NCBI GenBank assembly: GCA_963847985.1
Contig: CAWKBS010000008.1
Location: 124,001-188,000, forward strand
Direction of reading: 5' to 3'
Source: JAIBJN01 sp963847985
GTDB taxonomy: Bacteria; Actinomycetota; Thermoleophilia; Gaiellales; Gaiellaceae
DNA: 64,000 nucleotides
The notes below the pieces were generated by a model. That model did no database searches. It had not been told where the DNA came from and saw only the letters and a program-made list of their open reading frames with translations. A program made the position numbers and the translations under genes. Shown here one piece after another: positions 33,456-42,707 of the stretch. Position 1 is the stretch's first letter. Every line of letters starts with the position of its first letter.

Positions 33456-34571
33456 GTGATCCACCGGACATCGATCGCGTCGCTCGCCGCAGCGGCGCTT
33501 GCAGCCGTTGCGCTGACGGCTTGTGGGGGAGATGACGAGCCCGAGGCGACGACGGGAGCGGCACCGACCACGGAGACCCAGGCGGCGGCAACGGCCGACC
33601 TGACCGGGGTGAAGGAGTACCTGCAGGAGCACAGCGCGCTTCTGAGCGGCTTCACCTCCGAGTTCGCAGCCGACGCGCAGGCATACCACGACCTGGCCGA
33701 GGAGGCCGGCTTCGACTACGAGGCGCTGTGGAACGAGAAGGCCGACGAGCTCGTCCCGCTTCTCGAGGGCATGAAGCAGGCCTGGATCGAGGGCAACCCG
33801 TACTACGAGCGGATGGAGGGTGTCGTCGCGGGGACGCCGTCGCTCGCCGAGTACGACGTCATCCTCGACGCCGGCTCGAGCGCGGCCGAGGATCCCGAGA
33901 GCGCGGTGCCGTTCGACCTCGAGCTCACCGACGGGACGACGCTGGCGCAGCCCGGCAATCTCTTCAACGTCACCGAAGGCGCGCTCTGGGGCACCGTGCC
34001 CGCCGAGCTTCCGCAGGGCACTCCGACGGACCTCGACGACAACGGCACGGAGGACTTCGGCGAGGTCCTGCCGGATGCGCGGCTGCTGCTCGCCTCCGCG
34101 GAGGCCTTCGACCGCTTCGCCGGCGAGCTCGCCGACTCCGGCGAGGCCTGGGAGCCGAGCGAGTCGGACGCCCTCACCGCCCTGGTCGTGATGGTTCCGA
34201 CCATGAGCGAGTACTTCGGCCAGTGGAAGGAGTCGCGCTTCGTACTCGGCGACGAGTCGGAATCCGCGTCCTTCAACGTCGTCTCCCGACTCTCCGACAT
34301 CAACGACATCCTCACGGGCCTCGAGGTCATCTACACGGGCGTCGAGGACCGGCTGGCCCAGGTCGACCCGGCCCAGGCCGAGCAGACCGGCCGTGAGCTC
34401 ACCGACCTGCGGGCCTTCGTGGAGGACCTCTACACGCGTGAGTCCTCGGGCGAGCGGTTCGCGCCGGAGCAGGCCGACGTGCTCGGCACCGAGGCCCAGG
34501 AGCGCGCGACGGCGATCGCCGGGCAGGTGTCCCAGGCGGCCGCGGAGCTCGGGGTGACGATCGAGCAGTAG
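33456..34571 (+). CDS. EfeO-like imelysin lipoprotein
   Basis: A 371-aa lipoprotein (lipobox ALTAC, Cys23). After a Thr/Ala-rich linker, GVKEYLQEHSALLSGFTSEF and a four-helix imelysin/peptidase M75-like domain (MKQAWIEGNPYYERMEGVVA... LTALVVMVPTMSEYFGQWKE). The HxxE motif of classical EfeO is not clear, so it may be a divergent member. Its stop lies one base before the FTR1 permease start, fixing its role as the ferrous-iron-binding partner of that permease (inference from context). Confidence 0.75.
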   Translation: MIHRTSIASLAAAALAAVALTACGGDDEPEATTGAAPTTETQAAATADLTGVKEYLQEHSALLSGFTSEFAADAQAYHDLAEEAGFDYEALWNEKADELVPLLEGMKQAWIEGNPYYERMEGVVAGTPSLAEYDVILDAGSSAAEDPESAVPFDLELTDGTTLAQPGNLFNVTEGALWGTVPAELPQGTPTDLDDNGTEDFGEVLPDARLLLASAEAFDRFAGELADSGEAWEPSESDALTALVVMVPTMSEYFGQWKESRFVLGDESESASFNVVSRLSDINDILTGLEVIYTGVEDRLAQVDPAQAEQTGRELTDLRAFVEDLYTRESSGERFAPEQADVLGTEAQERATAIAGQVSQAAAELGVTIEQ

Positions 34572-34572
34572 C

Positions 34573-36897
34573 GTGGCGCGATCGCTCATCCTCGCGGCGG
34601 CGGTCGCCGCCTTCCTGGCCCTCGCGGGACCCGCCTCGGGGGCCCCGGGAGAGCCGTGGGAGGCGGCGGCCGACCTCCGCACCACGCTCGCCGAGGCGCA
34701 GCGGGCGCTCGTCCTCGCCGAGCCCGAGAAGGCGCGGGAGCTCGTCACCGAGGCGGCTGCTCTCGACCTCGGCGCACTCGGGCCGGCCGCGAAGCCCGGT
34801 CTGGCCGCGGCGGAGGAGGCTGCGGCGGCCGAGGACTCCGTCGCGCTCGAGATCGCCAGGGCGGCGACGTGGACGGCCGTCCTCGCCGAGGCGGTCGAGC
34901 GCGCGACGGCCGCCGCGACGGCGGGCGACGTCGAGGAGGCGCGCGCCTGGCTCCTGGTGCGCGAGTTCCGCAAGCCGACACGCTTCACGCGCCCCGGCGC
35001 CGACGCGACGCTCGCCCTACAGGCGCTTGGCGACGGACAGCTCGCCGCGGGCCCGGCCGGCGCAGCGGTCCGCGCCGACCTCCTCGACACCTACCAGGCG
35101 CGGTTGCGCGCGTCGCTCGAGGCCGTGACAGCCGCCTCGGCGCAGGGCTTCGACGTTAGCCGGGCCGGGGCCGCAGCCCTCGCCCGCGGATACTTCGCCA
35201 CACTGGCCGGCGCCTACGCGAAGCAGCGCTCGCGCGCCGACGCGGCAGCGGCTACGGACGCGTTCGAGCAGCTCGTCACGGCCGCGCAGGCGGGGGACGA
35301 TGCCGGCGTCGAGGCGGCCCAGGCCGAGATCGACGCCGCACTCGAGGGCTTCCGCGCCGCCCCGCTCTCCGAGGAGGAGGAGCTGCGCCGCGCCGGGCAG
35401 CTCATGCGCTTCCTGGCCCTCGTCCCGATCGAGTACGAGCGCGGCGTGAAGGACGGCAAGGTCACGCTCGACTTCGAGATCCAGGAGGCGGTGACCTTCC
35501 GCGACGGCGCCGCGCAGGCCCTCGGGGACCTCGAGCACCTGCTCGCGCTCGAGAACGAGGAGGACACGCGGCGGCTCGGCGAGCTTCTCGACACGCTCGC
35601 CGCCGACCTCGCGTCCGCGGCGCGGCACGACGCGGTCGCCGACCCCGACGACGTGCAGGCCGCGACCGACGAGGCGCTCGGCCTCATCGACTCGCTGTAC
35701 CCGGAGGAATGGAAGGACGCGGGCGCGACCGCCGACTTCGACGTCATCTCGGCCACGCTCGACCGGCTCGAGAACGCGATGGCCGCCGGCCAGTTCGGGC
35801 AGGCCGAGCAGGCTCGGCTCGAGGCCTATGCCTTCTTCGAGTTCGGCCCGGAGCAGCGGTTGCGCGGGCTCGCCAACGGCCTCTTCGTCGAGGTCGAGGG
35901 CCTCTTCTGGTACGGCGCCGACGGGCTGCCGGGCCTCGCGCAGCTCGTGAAGCGCAAGGCCGACCCGGCCGAGGTGGCCGAGACGCGCGCGGCGCTCGAC
36001 GTCGCGCTCGCGAACGCCGAGCAGGCGGTGGGCGCAGGGCCGACCTCCAACTTCGCGGTCATCTCGAACACGGCGGTGATCGTCTTCCGGGAAGGGCTGG
36101 AGGCGGTGCTCATCCTCGCCGCCCTGATGGCCGGCATGACGGGCGCCCAGTCGGTCCTGCGCAAGCCGCTGCTCGCCGGCGCGGGGGTGGCCTTCCTCGC
36201 CAGCGTGGCCACCTGGGGGATCGCCCAGACCGTCCTCGGCAGCCTGAGCCGGTACGGGGAGAAGCTCGAGGCGATCGTCTCGCTGATCGCCATCGCCGTG
36301 CTGCTCCTCATCCTCAACTGGTTCTACCACCGCGTGTACTGGAAAGAGCATCTGGCCGACCTGCACGGGAGGAAGAAGAAGATCCTCGGGATCGGGCTCG
36401 GCGCGAGCGCGGCGTCGCTGATCGGCCTCGGCATGCTCGGGTTCTCGAGCGTCTACCGCGAGGGGTTCGAGACGGTGCTCTTCCTGCAGGCGATCGTGCT
36501 CGAGGCGGGAGCCGGGTTGGTCCTGATCGGCGTCGCCATCGGCCTGGCCGCCACGCTCGCCGTCGGTGTCCTCACGATCCGCCTCCAGCGCAGGCTCCCG
36601 CACAAGAAGATGCTGATGGCGACCGGGCTCCTCATCCTCTGGGTGCTGGTCGTCATGGTGGGGACGACCGTGCAGACGCTCCAGGTAGTCGGCTGGGTGC
36701 CGGTGACGCCGGTCGTGGGGCTGCAGCTCCCGTACTGGGCGGGGCTCTGGCTCGGCATCTTCCCGACCTGGGAAGGCCTGCTCGCCCAGGCGACGGCGAC
36801 CGCCTTCGTGCTCGGCAGCTACTTCGCCGCCGAGCAGGTCCGCAAGCGCAAGCGCCGCGCGATCCTGGACAAGCCCGCGCCGGTCACGCCCTCGTAG
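34573..36897 (+). CDS. FTR1-family iron permease with long N-terminal extracytoplasmic domain
   Basis: A 774-aa protein. It has a signal peptide (residues 1-23) and about 460 residues of Ala/Glu-rich helical repeat, then a seven-helix FTR1 permease (about 495-760). Both iron-binding signatures are present: REGLE (506-510) and REGFE (629-633). Ordinary EfeU proteins are ~280 aa; Gram-positive forms carry an N-terminal domain, but this one is unusually long. The EfeB peroxidase gene is absent. GTG 34573 is adjacent to the EfeO stop. Iron uptake is expected. Confidence 0.85.
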   Translation: MARSLILAAAVAAFLALAGPASGAPGEPWEAAADLRTTLAEAQRALVLAEPEKARELVTEAAALDLGALGPAAKPGLAAAEEAAAAEDSVALEIARAATWTAVLAEAVERATAAATAGDVEEARAWLLVREFRKPTRFTRPGADATLALQALGDGQLAAGPAGAAVRADLLDTYQARLRASLEAVTAASAQGFDVSRAGAAALARGYFATLAGAYAKQRSRADAAAATDAFEQLVTAAQAGDDAGVEAAQAEIDAALEGFRAAPLSEEEELRRAGQLMRFLALVPIEYERGVKDGKVTLDFEIQEAVTFRDGAAQALGDLEHLLALENEEDTRRLGELLDTLAADLASAARHDAVADPDDVQAATDEALGLIDSLYPEEWKDAGATADFDVISATLDRLENAMAAGQFGQAEQARLEAYAFFEFGPEQRLRGLANGLFVEVEGLFWYGADGLPGLAQLVKRKADPAEVAETRAALDVALANAEQAVGAGPTSNFAVISNTAVIVFREGLEAVLILAALMAGMTGAQSVLRKPLLAGAGVAFLASVATWGIAQTVLGSLSRYGEKLEAIVSLIAIAVLLLILNWFYHRVYWKEHLADLHGRKKKILGIGLGASAASLIGLGMLGFSSVYREGFETVLFLQAIVLEAGAGLVLIGVAIGLAATLAVGVLTIRLQRRLPHKKMLMATGLLILWVLVVMVGTTVQTLQVVGWVPVTPVVGLQLPYWAGLWLGIFPTWEGLLAQATATAFVLGSYFAAEQVRKRKRRAILDKPAPVTPS

Positions 36898-36955
36898 GAG
36901 GCGTCACAATCCCCTCGTGGGGACGGGACGTGACGGAGCCGGCGGGCTGCGACGT

Positions 36956-37495
36956 ATGAAGGCCGTGAACGCGCTCGCGCCGCCGCTGCCGAGGCGGGCC
37001 CCGCTCAAGCGGAGCTTCGCCGTGGTCGCGGAGGAGCACCTCGACGACGTGCACCGCTACCTGCTCATGCTCACCGCCGACCACGCCCTCGCCGAAGACC
37101 TGACCGCGGAGACCTTCGAGAAGGCGCTGCGCTCGTGGCGCCGCTACGACCCGCGCCGGAGCTCCGAGCGCACCTGGCTCTGCCGGATCGGCAGGAATCT
37201 CGCGCTCGACCACTTCCGGAGCCAGTCGCGTCGCCGCCGCCGCGAGGACCGCTATGCGGCCGAGGACCGGCGAGAGGGCGCGGCGCCGGAGCTCGGCTTC
37301 TCGCCGGAGCTCGACGTGGCGCTGGGCGCGCTCAGCGCCGGGGAGCGCGAGGTGCTGGCGCTGCGGATCGTGCTCGACCTGGACGCCGAGGCGGCCTCGG
37401 CCGTGCTCGGCATCGGCCGCTCGGCCTGCTCCATGCGCCTCGCCCGGGCGCTGGCGAAGCTCGAAGAGAGGATGGCCACGGATGCCCTCGCCTGA
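36956..37495 (+). CDS. ECF-type RNA polymerase sigma factor
   Basis: A 179-aa sigma-70 family protein. Region 2 is EHLDDVHRYLLMLTADHALA with ETFEKALRSWRRYDPRR and WLCRIGRNLALDHFRSQSRR; region 4 is SPELDVALGALSAGEREVLA with AASAVLGIGRSACSMRLARA. No extra domains. ATG 36956 chosen; an upstream in-frame GTG at 36917 is possible. Its end overlaps the start of the DUF4349 membrane protein by 14 bases, the usual layout of a sigma factor and its membrane anti-sigma factor. Confidence 0.88.
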   Translation: MKAVNALAPPLPRRAPLKRSFAVVAEEHLDDVHRYLLMLTADHALAEDLTAETFEKALRSWRRYDPRRSSERTWLCRIGRNLALDHFRSQSRRRRREDRYAAEDRREGAAPELGFSPELDVALGALSAGEREVLALRIVLDLDAEAASAVLGIGRSACSMRLARALAKLEERMATDALA

Positions 37496-38675
37496 CCTGA
37501 TCGCTCCGGACCGGCTGGAAGAGCTGCTCGGCGGCGCCCTCCCCGAGGCGGAGCGGGAGGCACGCATCCAGGGGCTCGTTCGCGAGCTGCGCGTCGAGGC
37601 GCCGGCGGCGCCTGCCTCGCTGCACGCGCGCGTGCGCGCGCTCGAGGAGCAGCCTGTGCGCCGCCGGGCTCTCCCGCGGCGGCGCACGGCGCTTGCGCTC
37701 GCCTTCGTCCTTCTGGCGCTCGCAGCTGTTGGAGCGGGGGTCGCCCTCCGCGACGACGGCGAGAATGCGGCGTCACACATGGCTGCTCGCGAGGCAAACC
37801 AGGTCCGGACCGTCCCCCTGCCCGCGCCGCTGCAGCCCGCGACGGGCTACGAGAACGAGACCGACGAGCAGTCCTCCCGGCCGTTCTCGGCGGACGGCGA
37901 ACGCACGACTCTGAGCAAGGACGAGATCGTCGAGCCCGCAGCCGGCGTGCCCGCCGTGCCGGAGGGCCGGGCTACCGATCTCAGCCTGCGGATGGAGGTC
38001 CGCCTGCCCGGGGCGGACGAGCTCTCCACTGCTGCGCGCGAGGCGATGGCCATCACGCGGGATCTCGGCGGCTGGGTCGCCGCCTCCGACATCGACACGC
38101 AGGGAAACGAGGGCAAGGCGGTGCTGGCGCTGCGGGTGCCCGTGGGCCGCGTCGAGGACGCCGTCGTCCGCCTGGGCGCGCTCGGGACGGTCACCGGTCA
38201 GCAGGTCGCGACCGTCGATCTCCAGACCGGCATCGATCGCCGCGACAACCGGATCGAGCGGATCAACCGTGCGCTCCGGGTGCAGGTGCTCCGGCTCGAG
38301 AGCGGCACGCTCACCCCGGCACAGGAGCTGGAGACGCGCCTCAGGATCGAGCGGCTCCGGAACGAAGCCGCCGACCTCCGCCGCGCGAACCTCGCCGACC
38401 GCCGCGAGGCGGCCACCTCCGAGCTGGCGCTGACGCTGCACACCCGGGCGGCAGCCACGGCGACGGAGGAGGACGAGGGCGGCGCGGCCGGTGCCGCCGG
38501 CGACGCGCTCCGCTTCCTCGCAGCCGCGGGGACGATCGCGCTCTTCCTCGCCATCGTGCTCAGCCCGGTGTTGCTCCTGCTCGTGCTCCTCTGGCTCGCC
38601 TTCAGGACACGCTCGCGCCGCGCCGAGGCACGGCTCCTCGACGCTCCGGGGCCGGCCGCGCAGCCGCCCGCCTGA
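37482..38675 (+). CDS. DUF4349 membrane protein, likely anti-sigma factor
   Basis: A 397-aa protein: a cytoplasmic N-terminus of ~60 residues (LIAPDRLEELLGGALPEAER), a membrane segment (LALAFVLLALAAVGAGVAL), an extracytoplasmic DUF4349 domain (ATDLSLRMEVRLPGADELST, TRDLGGWVAASDID, VLALRVPVGRVEDAVVRLGA) with a coiled-coil arm, and a C-terminal helix (FLAIVLSPVLLLLVLLWLAF). The N-terminal part sits where a sigma-binding domain would be. GAGAGGA before ATG 37482. Anti-sigma function rests on gene order. Confidence 0.75.
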   Translation: MPSPDLIAPDRLEELLGGALPEAEREARIQGLVRELRVEAPAAPASLHARVRALEEQPVRRRALPRRRTALALAFVLLALAAVGAGVALRDDGENAASHMAAREANQVRTVPLPAPLQPATGYENETDEQSSRPFSADGERTTLSKDEIVEPAAGVPAVPEGRATDLSLRMEVRLPGADELSTAAREAMAITRDLGGWVAASDIDTQGNEGKAVLALRVPVGRVEDAVVRLGALGTVTGQQVATVDLQTGIDRRDNRIERINRALRVQVLRLESGTLTPAQELETRLRIERLRNEAADLRRANLADRREAATSELALTLHTRAAATATEEDEGGAAGAAGDALRFLAAAGTIALFLAIVLSPVLLLLVLLWLAFRTRSRRAEARLLDAPGPAAQPPA

Positions 38676-38700
38676 CCCCAGGATCAGCAACAATCCGCGG

Positions 38701-39894
38701 ATGGCCGTCGAGCCGGACATCCGCCGCTGGGACACGCTCTTCGCCGATCGGACGCGCGCGGGCGCCGGCGAGGGGCTCCTGGAGATCCTGGCGCTCGCCG
38801 GCGCGACCGACGTGATCTCGTTCGCCGGCGGCTTCCCCGATCCGGCCACGTTCCCCGGCGCGCTCGTCGCCGAGATCCTGCGCGAGCTGGCCGAGAGCGG
38901 GGATCCCTCGCCGTTCCAGTACGCGCCCACCGACGGCCTGCCGGGGCCGCGGGACTACGTCGCCGACCGGTTGGAGGCCGAAGGCCGCCGCCCCGCGGAG
39001 GGCGAGCTCATGCTGACGAGCGGCTCGATCGAGGCGCTCGAGCTGATCGGCAAGGCGCTGGTGGACAAGGGCGACCGTGTGATCGTCGAGGCCCCGACCT
39101 ACCTCGGCTCGATCATGTCCTTCCAGAGCTTCGAGGCGGAGGTCGTGGCCGTCCCCATGGACGCGGACGGCCTGCGCGTGGACGAGCTCGAGCGCGTCCT
39201 CGCGACAGGGCCGGCGCCCAAGTTCGTCTACACGATCCCGGACTTCCAGAACCCGGAGGGCGTAACCCTCTCGGAGGAGCGGCGGGAGGCGCTCGTGGAG
39301 CTGGCCCGGCGGCGCGGCCTGCTCGTCATCGAGGACGTCGCCTACCGACAGCTCCACTTCGCCGAGGAGCAGCCGACGTCGCTGTACACGCTCGCGCCCG
39401 ACCTCGTCCTGCAGATCGGCACCTTCTCGAAGACGTTCTTCCCCGGCGTGCGGCTCGGCTGGGCCTCCGGGCCCGCGGATCTCGTCGCCAAGCTCGTCTG
39501 GGGCAAGCAGATGACCGACCAGTGCGCCGGCGCGCTCGGCCAGCGGCTGCTGGAGGAGTACGGCCGACGCGGTCACCTCGACCGACAGCTCGTCGCCTCG
39601 CGGGAGATCTACCGCAGGCGCCGGGACGAGGCGCTGGCCGCTCTGGAGACCCACCTCGGCGACCGCGCCGCCTGGACGGTGCCCGAGGGCGGCTTCTTCA
39701 CGTGGATCGAGCTGGCGGAGGGCGACGCGCGCGCAGTCGCCGCCCGCGCGCTCGAGGCCGGCGTCGCGGTCGTGCCCGGAGTCCCGTTCTTCGTGGGCGG
39801 CGGCGGCGAGCGGAGCCTGCGCATGTCGTACAGCCAGCTCGCGTTCGAGAACATCGAGCCGGGCATCGCCCGCCTCGGGCGGGCCCTCGCATAG
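38701..39894 (+). CDS. PLP-dependent aminotransferase class I (LysN/MocR-like catalytic domain)
   Basis: A 397-aa fold-type I aminotransferase. SFAGGFPDPATFP, QYAPTDGLPGPRDYVADRLE and TSGSIEALELIGKALVDKGD at the N-terminus, KFVYTIPDFQNPEGVTLSEE, VIEDVAYRQLHFAEEQ, and the PLP-lysine segment GTFSKTFFPGVRLGWASG; C-terminal RMSYSQLAF. Closest described relatives are 2-aminoadipate and branched-chain/aromatic aminotransferases (LysN group); substrate open. Convergent with the next gene, stops adjacent. Confidence 0.9.
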   Translation: MAVEPDIRRWDTLFADRTRAGAGEGLLEILALAGATDVISFAGGFPDPATFPGALVAEILRELAESGDPSPFQYAPTDGLPGPRDYVADRLEAEGRRPAEGELMLTSGSIEALELIGKALVDKGDRVIVEAPTYLGSIMSFQSFEAEVVAVPMDADGLRVDELERVLATGPAPKFVYTIPDFQNPEGVTLSEERREALVELARRRGLLVIEDVAYRQLHFAEEQPTSLYTLAPDLVLQIGTFSKTFFPGVRLGWASGPADLVAKLVWGKQMTDQCAGALGQRLLEEYGRRGHLDRQLVASREIYRRRRDEALAALETHLGDRAAWTVPEGGFFTWIELAEGDARAVAARALEAGVAVVPGVPFFVGGGGERSLRMSYSQLAFENIEPGIARLGRALA

Positions 39895-40359
39895 CTAGGG
39901 CAGCGCTCGCGCGAGGATCACCGCCCGGTCGGTCCAGGACTCGAGGTCGAGCTCCCGCAGCGCGACGAAGCCCATCGCCCGGTAGAAGGCGCGCGTGTCG
40001 GCGTAGTTGTCCGTCTCGCGGTCCTCCGGCTCGGACTCGGCGAGAGTCAGGACGCAGAGCAGCCGCGCGCCGTCGCGCGCTAGCTCGTCAATGGCGCGCT
40101 CGACGAGCTCGCGGCCGAAACCGCGCCTGCGCCGGTCCGACCGTACGGCCATCCAGGTGATCTCGGCGCTCGCCGCGTCCTGGCGTCGCAGCGTGAGAAA
40201 GCCGACGACCTCGCCGTTCTCGACGGCCACGAGGCCCTGCTGCGTCCTCACAGCCTCGGCGCACTCGGCCCGTCCACCCTCGTCGCCGAAGTGGTACAGA
40301 AGGGTGAGGACGACGGCGTCGCACGCCGGGGCATCCGCGGGCTCGAGCGGTCTGATCAC
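39895..40359 (-). CDS. GNAT N-acetyltransferase
   Basis: A 154-aa GNAT protein. VIRPLEPADAPACDAVVLTL, GLVAVENGEVVGFLTLRRQD, and the cofactor loop VRSDRRRRGFGRELVERAID (R-R-G-F-G) are typical; YADTRAFYRAMGFVALREL is the C-terminal strand-helix. The GTG at 40359 overlaps the TGA of the lipoprotein upstream (GTGA), so the two are probably co-translated. Substrate unknown. Confidence 0.85.
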   Translation of the reverse strand: MIRPLEPADAPACDAVVLTLLYHFGDEGGRAECAEAVRTQQGLVAVENGEVVGFLTLRRQDAASAEITWMAVRSDRRRRGFGRELVERAIDELARDGARLLCVLTLAESEPEDRETDNYADTRAFYRAMGFVALRELDLESWTDRAVILARALP

Positions 40360-40781
40360 TGATCCTCGATCAGCTGGAGCTCGTCCGCGCAGTCCGTGTC
40401 CGGCTGCTCGCGGCACGGGGCCGCGCGCTCTTCCTCCCACACGGCGGCGAACGCCCGGTAGCCCTCGCGACCGAGCTCGACGAGGATCCCGTCGAGCCGC
40501 GGCTCGCGCGAGACGACCTCCCAGCCGGCTGCGCGGGCCGCCTCCTCGAGCGCGTCGGCCCGTTCCTCCTCCGAGCCCTCCGCGACGTAGAACACGCGCG
40601 CGCACGAGGGGTTGCCGGCGATCTGGGGGCAGGAGCCCTCGCTCGTCTCGACGACCTCGGCTCCGGCCGGCACGAGCTCCTCGCCGAGGTCGCCCAGCCG
40701 CTCGTTGGCCGGTGGGTCCGAGACCGAGCAGCCCACGGCGAGCGCGGTCGTCAGCAGAAGCGACGCGAGGAGGCGCGGCAC
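40356..40781 (-). CDS. Lipoprotein with paired cysteines
   Basis: A 141-aa predicted lipoprotein (lipobox LAVGC, Cys18). Five more cysteines (SCPQIAGNPSCARVF, CREQPDTDCADEL) suggest extracellular disulfides. The middle reads as an alpha/beta fold (ALEEAARAAGWEVVSREPRL). No family recognised. Adjacent to an acetyltransferase with overlapping stop and start. Confidence 0.65.
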   Translation of the reverse strand: MPRLLASLLLTTALAVGCSVSDPPANERLGDLGEELVPAGAEVVETSEGSCPQIAGNPSCARVFYVAEGSEEERADALEEAARAAGWEVVSREPRLDGILVELGREGYRAFAAVWEEERAAPCREQPDTDCADELQLIEDQ

Positions 40782-40799
40782 GGCGCCCCGAATCGTGCC

Positions 40800-41750
40800 C
40801 TACCGGACGCTGACGGGCCGGCGGTTCCGCCGGGCGAAGCTTCCGCGGGTCGCGCCGCTCGCGCGGGCGAAGCTCCAGGTGGCGCGCTCGTCGACGGCGA
40901 GCACGACGGGACCGTGGACGATGAGCGACTCGCTCGCCTGCTCCTTGAGCAGGTCGGAGAAGAAGCCCTCGACCAGCCATTCCCGGCCCGGCGCGACGGT
41001 GGTGCGGACGCGGATGCGAATGAGGCTGACGGACAGCTCGTCCACCTTCTCGATCCAGGGACGGCGAGCGAAGGTGGTCGGGTCCACCGGCACGATCGAG
41101 GCGACCTCGCGGACGAGCTCCTCGCCCTCGTCGCGCTTGCTCACGAAGAGCTCGATCGCCAGGTCCTTGACGCCGCGCGGAAGAACGCGAACGGCCTGGA
41201 TCTGCGAGTTGTGGATGTGCATGACCTCCCCCGTGACCGAGCGGAGGACCGTCTGCCGCAAGGACACGTCCTCCACGACGCCCTGGAGCTCGAGGCCGGC
41301 GTGGACGACGACGGTGTCGCCGACCGAGAACCAGCGCTCCACGAACATCGTCAGCCCGGCGAGGACGTCGACCAGGAGGCGCTGGGCGGCGAACGCGGCG
41401 ACGATGATGAGGAACGACGCTCCGGCGATGGCGGTCAGACGGTCGACGCCGCCCATGAGCTGGCCGATGGAGAGGACGATCGCGGCGCCGAAGGCGACGT
41501 AGATGACTCCGGCACGGATGATCGAGACGAGCGTCTCGCGACGCTTCAGGTTGGCGATCATGCCCGTCGCCTCGAGATCGCTGGCGCTGTGGCGCCGGTC
41601 GTGCCAGCCGAGGACGCGCAGGGCGACCCAGCCGCTCGAGCGCGCGATCAGCCACGCCAGCCCGAAGAGGCCGACGATGACGAGGATGCCGCCGAACGGC
41701 GGATAGACGGGAGTCCTCGAGTTGAGGAGGTCGATGAGGGGGTCGAGCAC
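40800..41750 (-). CDS. Small-conductance mechanosensitive channel MscS
   Basis: A 316-aa channel of the MscS family. Helices at about 20-45, 76-98 and 106-135, the last being the pore-lining TM3 (AFAAQRLLVDVLAGLTMFVE), followed by the beta domain (RWFSVGDTVVV, LQGVVEDVSLRQTVLRSVTG, HIHNSQI) and a C-terminal alpha/beta domain with a basic tail. Releases solutes on hypo-osmotic shock. The gene lies 18 bases upstream of the lipoprotein gene at 40781, same strand. Confidence 0.9.
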   Translation of the reverse strand: MLDPLIDLLNSRTPVYPPFGGILVIVGLFGLAWLIARSSGWVALRVLGWHDRRHSASDLEATGMIANLKRRETLVSIIRAGVIYVAFGAAIVLSIGQLMGGVDRLTAIAGASFLIIVAAFAAQRLLVDVLAGLTMFVERWFSVGDTVVVHAGLELQGVVEDVSLRQTVLRSVTGEVMHIHNSQIQAVRVLPRGVKDLAIELFVSKRDEGEELVREVASIVPVDPTTFARRPWIEKVDELSVSLIRIRVRTTVAPGREWLVEGFFSDLLKEQASESLIVHGPVVLAVDERATWSFARASGATRGSFARRNRRPVSVR

Positions 41751-41842
41751 GCGCGCCTTCCGTCGGTTGCCTGTCCACTCAACGTATCGACGCGCGCGCG
41801 TCCGACTCCACGTGCGACTGTGGCTCTAACGAGACCTTAATC

Positions 41843-42646
41843 TCAGCCGACGCCCTGGCCACGCCGGCATGTCTCGGCGTCCGGGCAGCGTCCGAGGACG
41901 CGAACCGTCGGGATCGCCCCGGTGCGCCGGAGCTGGATGAGGACCGAGGCGGCGTTGTTCTCGTGGCCCGCCTCCTCGAGCGTTCGCTCCGGATTCACCC
42001 GGTGGACGAGCATGTAGCGGCCGGCCGGCACGTTCGTGACGTCGACGAACTGATTCTCGAGCCCGGGGGCGTAGTCGTCCCCGAACCCCGGTGAGATCCC
42101 CTGCCTGACCGTGAGCAGCCCGGGCTGGCCAAGGCCGCAGTCGTCGGTCCAGACGGCGCGCTCGGGCTTGCCCTCGACCCGGGCGCCCGGGTCCGTCTCG
42201 TAGCGGTCGCCGAGGCAGAAGCCGGTCTTCTCGCTCGGCACGACGAGCGATCGGTCGCCCACGGCGCGCAGCTCGTAGACCTCGAACCCGAGCAGGTGCC
42301 AGTGCTCGTGCGTCTCCGTCTCCGCGTAGCGGATCTCGCCGGGCACCTCGCGGGCTCGCGCCGTGCCGTCGGAGCGGCGCACCAGCTGGCGGACCGCCAG
42401 CGCCGGTGTCTGCGGGTCGGGCCGCTCGCCGTCGACCAGGAGCGGGCCCCGTCCGACGTTGTCGACTGCGGACGCGAACACAAGGCGGTAGGAATCTCCC
42501 TCCTCGACGATCTCCAGCTTGGTCGGCGCGGCCTGGTCGAGGTCGGGGAGGAACTCCTCCGGACCGTCGTCGCGAAGCAGAAGGACACCGGCGGCTGCCA
42601 GCGCGACGCCGGCGGCCGATACGACGAGGACGGCGAGCCAGCGCAT
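41843..42646 (-). CDS. Secreted lysyl-oxidase-like protein
   Basis: A 267-aa exported or membrane-tethered protein (signal segment 4-23). H113-E-H115-W-H117 (THEHWHLLGFEVYEL) is the copper-binding histidine cluster of the lysyl oxidase family, and VTNVPAGRYMLVHRVNPERT followed by NNAA is the conserved C-terminal part. The Tyr that forms the LTQ cofactor in animals is not assignable. Bacterial members are of unknown substrate, possibly oxidising amines in surface proteins. Confidence 0.75.
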   Translation of the reverse strand: MRWLAVLVVSAAGVALAAAGVLLLRDDGPEEFLPDLDQAAPTKLEIVEEGDSYRLVFASAVDNVGRGPLLVDGERPDPQTPALAVRQLVRRSDGTARAREVPGEIRYAETETHEHWHLLGFEVYELRAVGDRSLVVPSEKTGFCLGDRYETDPGARVEGKPERAVWTDDCGLGQPGLLTVRQGISPGFGDDYAPGLENQFVDVTNVPAGRYMLVHRVNPERTLEEAGHENNAASVLIQLRRTGAIPTVRVLGRCPDAETCRRGQGVG

Positions 42647-42707
42647 CTGACCGGTTGTCTACACGACCGGCGGCCGGGACGGTCGCGCTTCGCCTGGTCG
42701 AGCCCGC

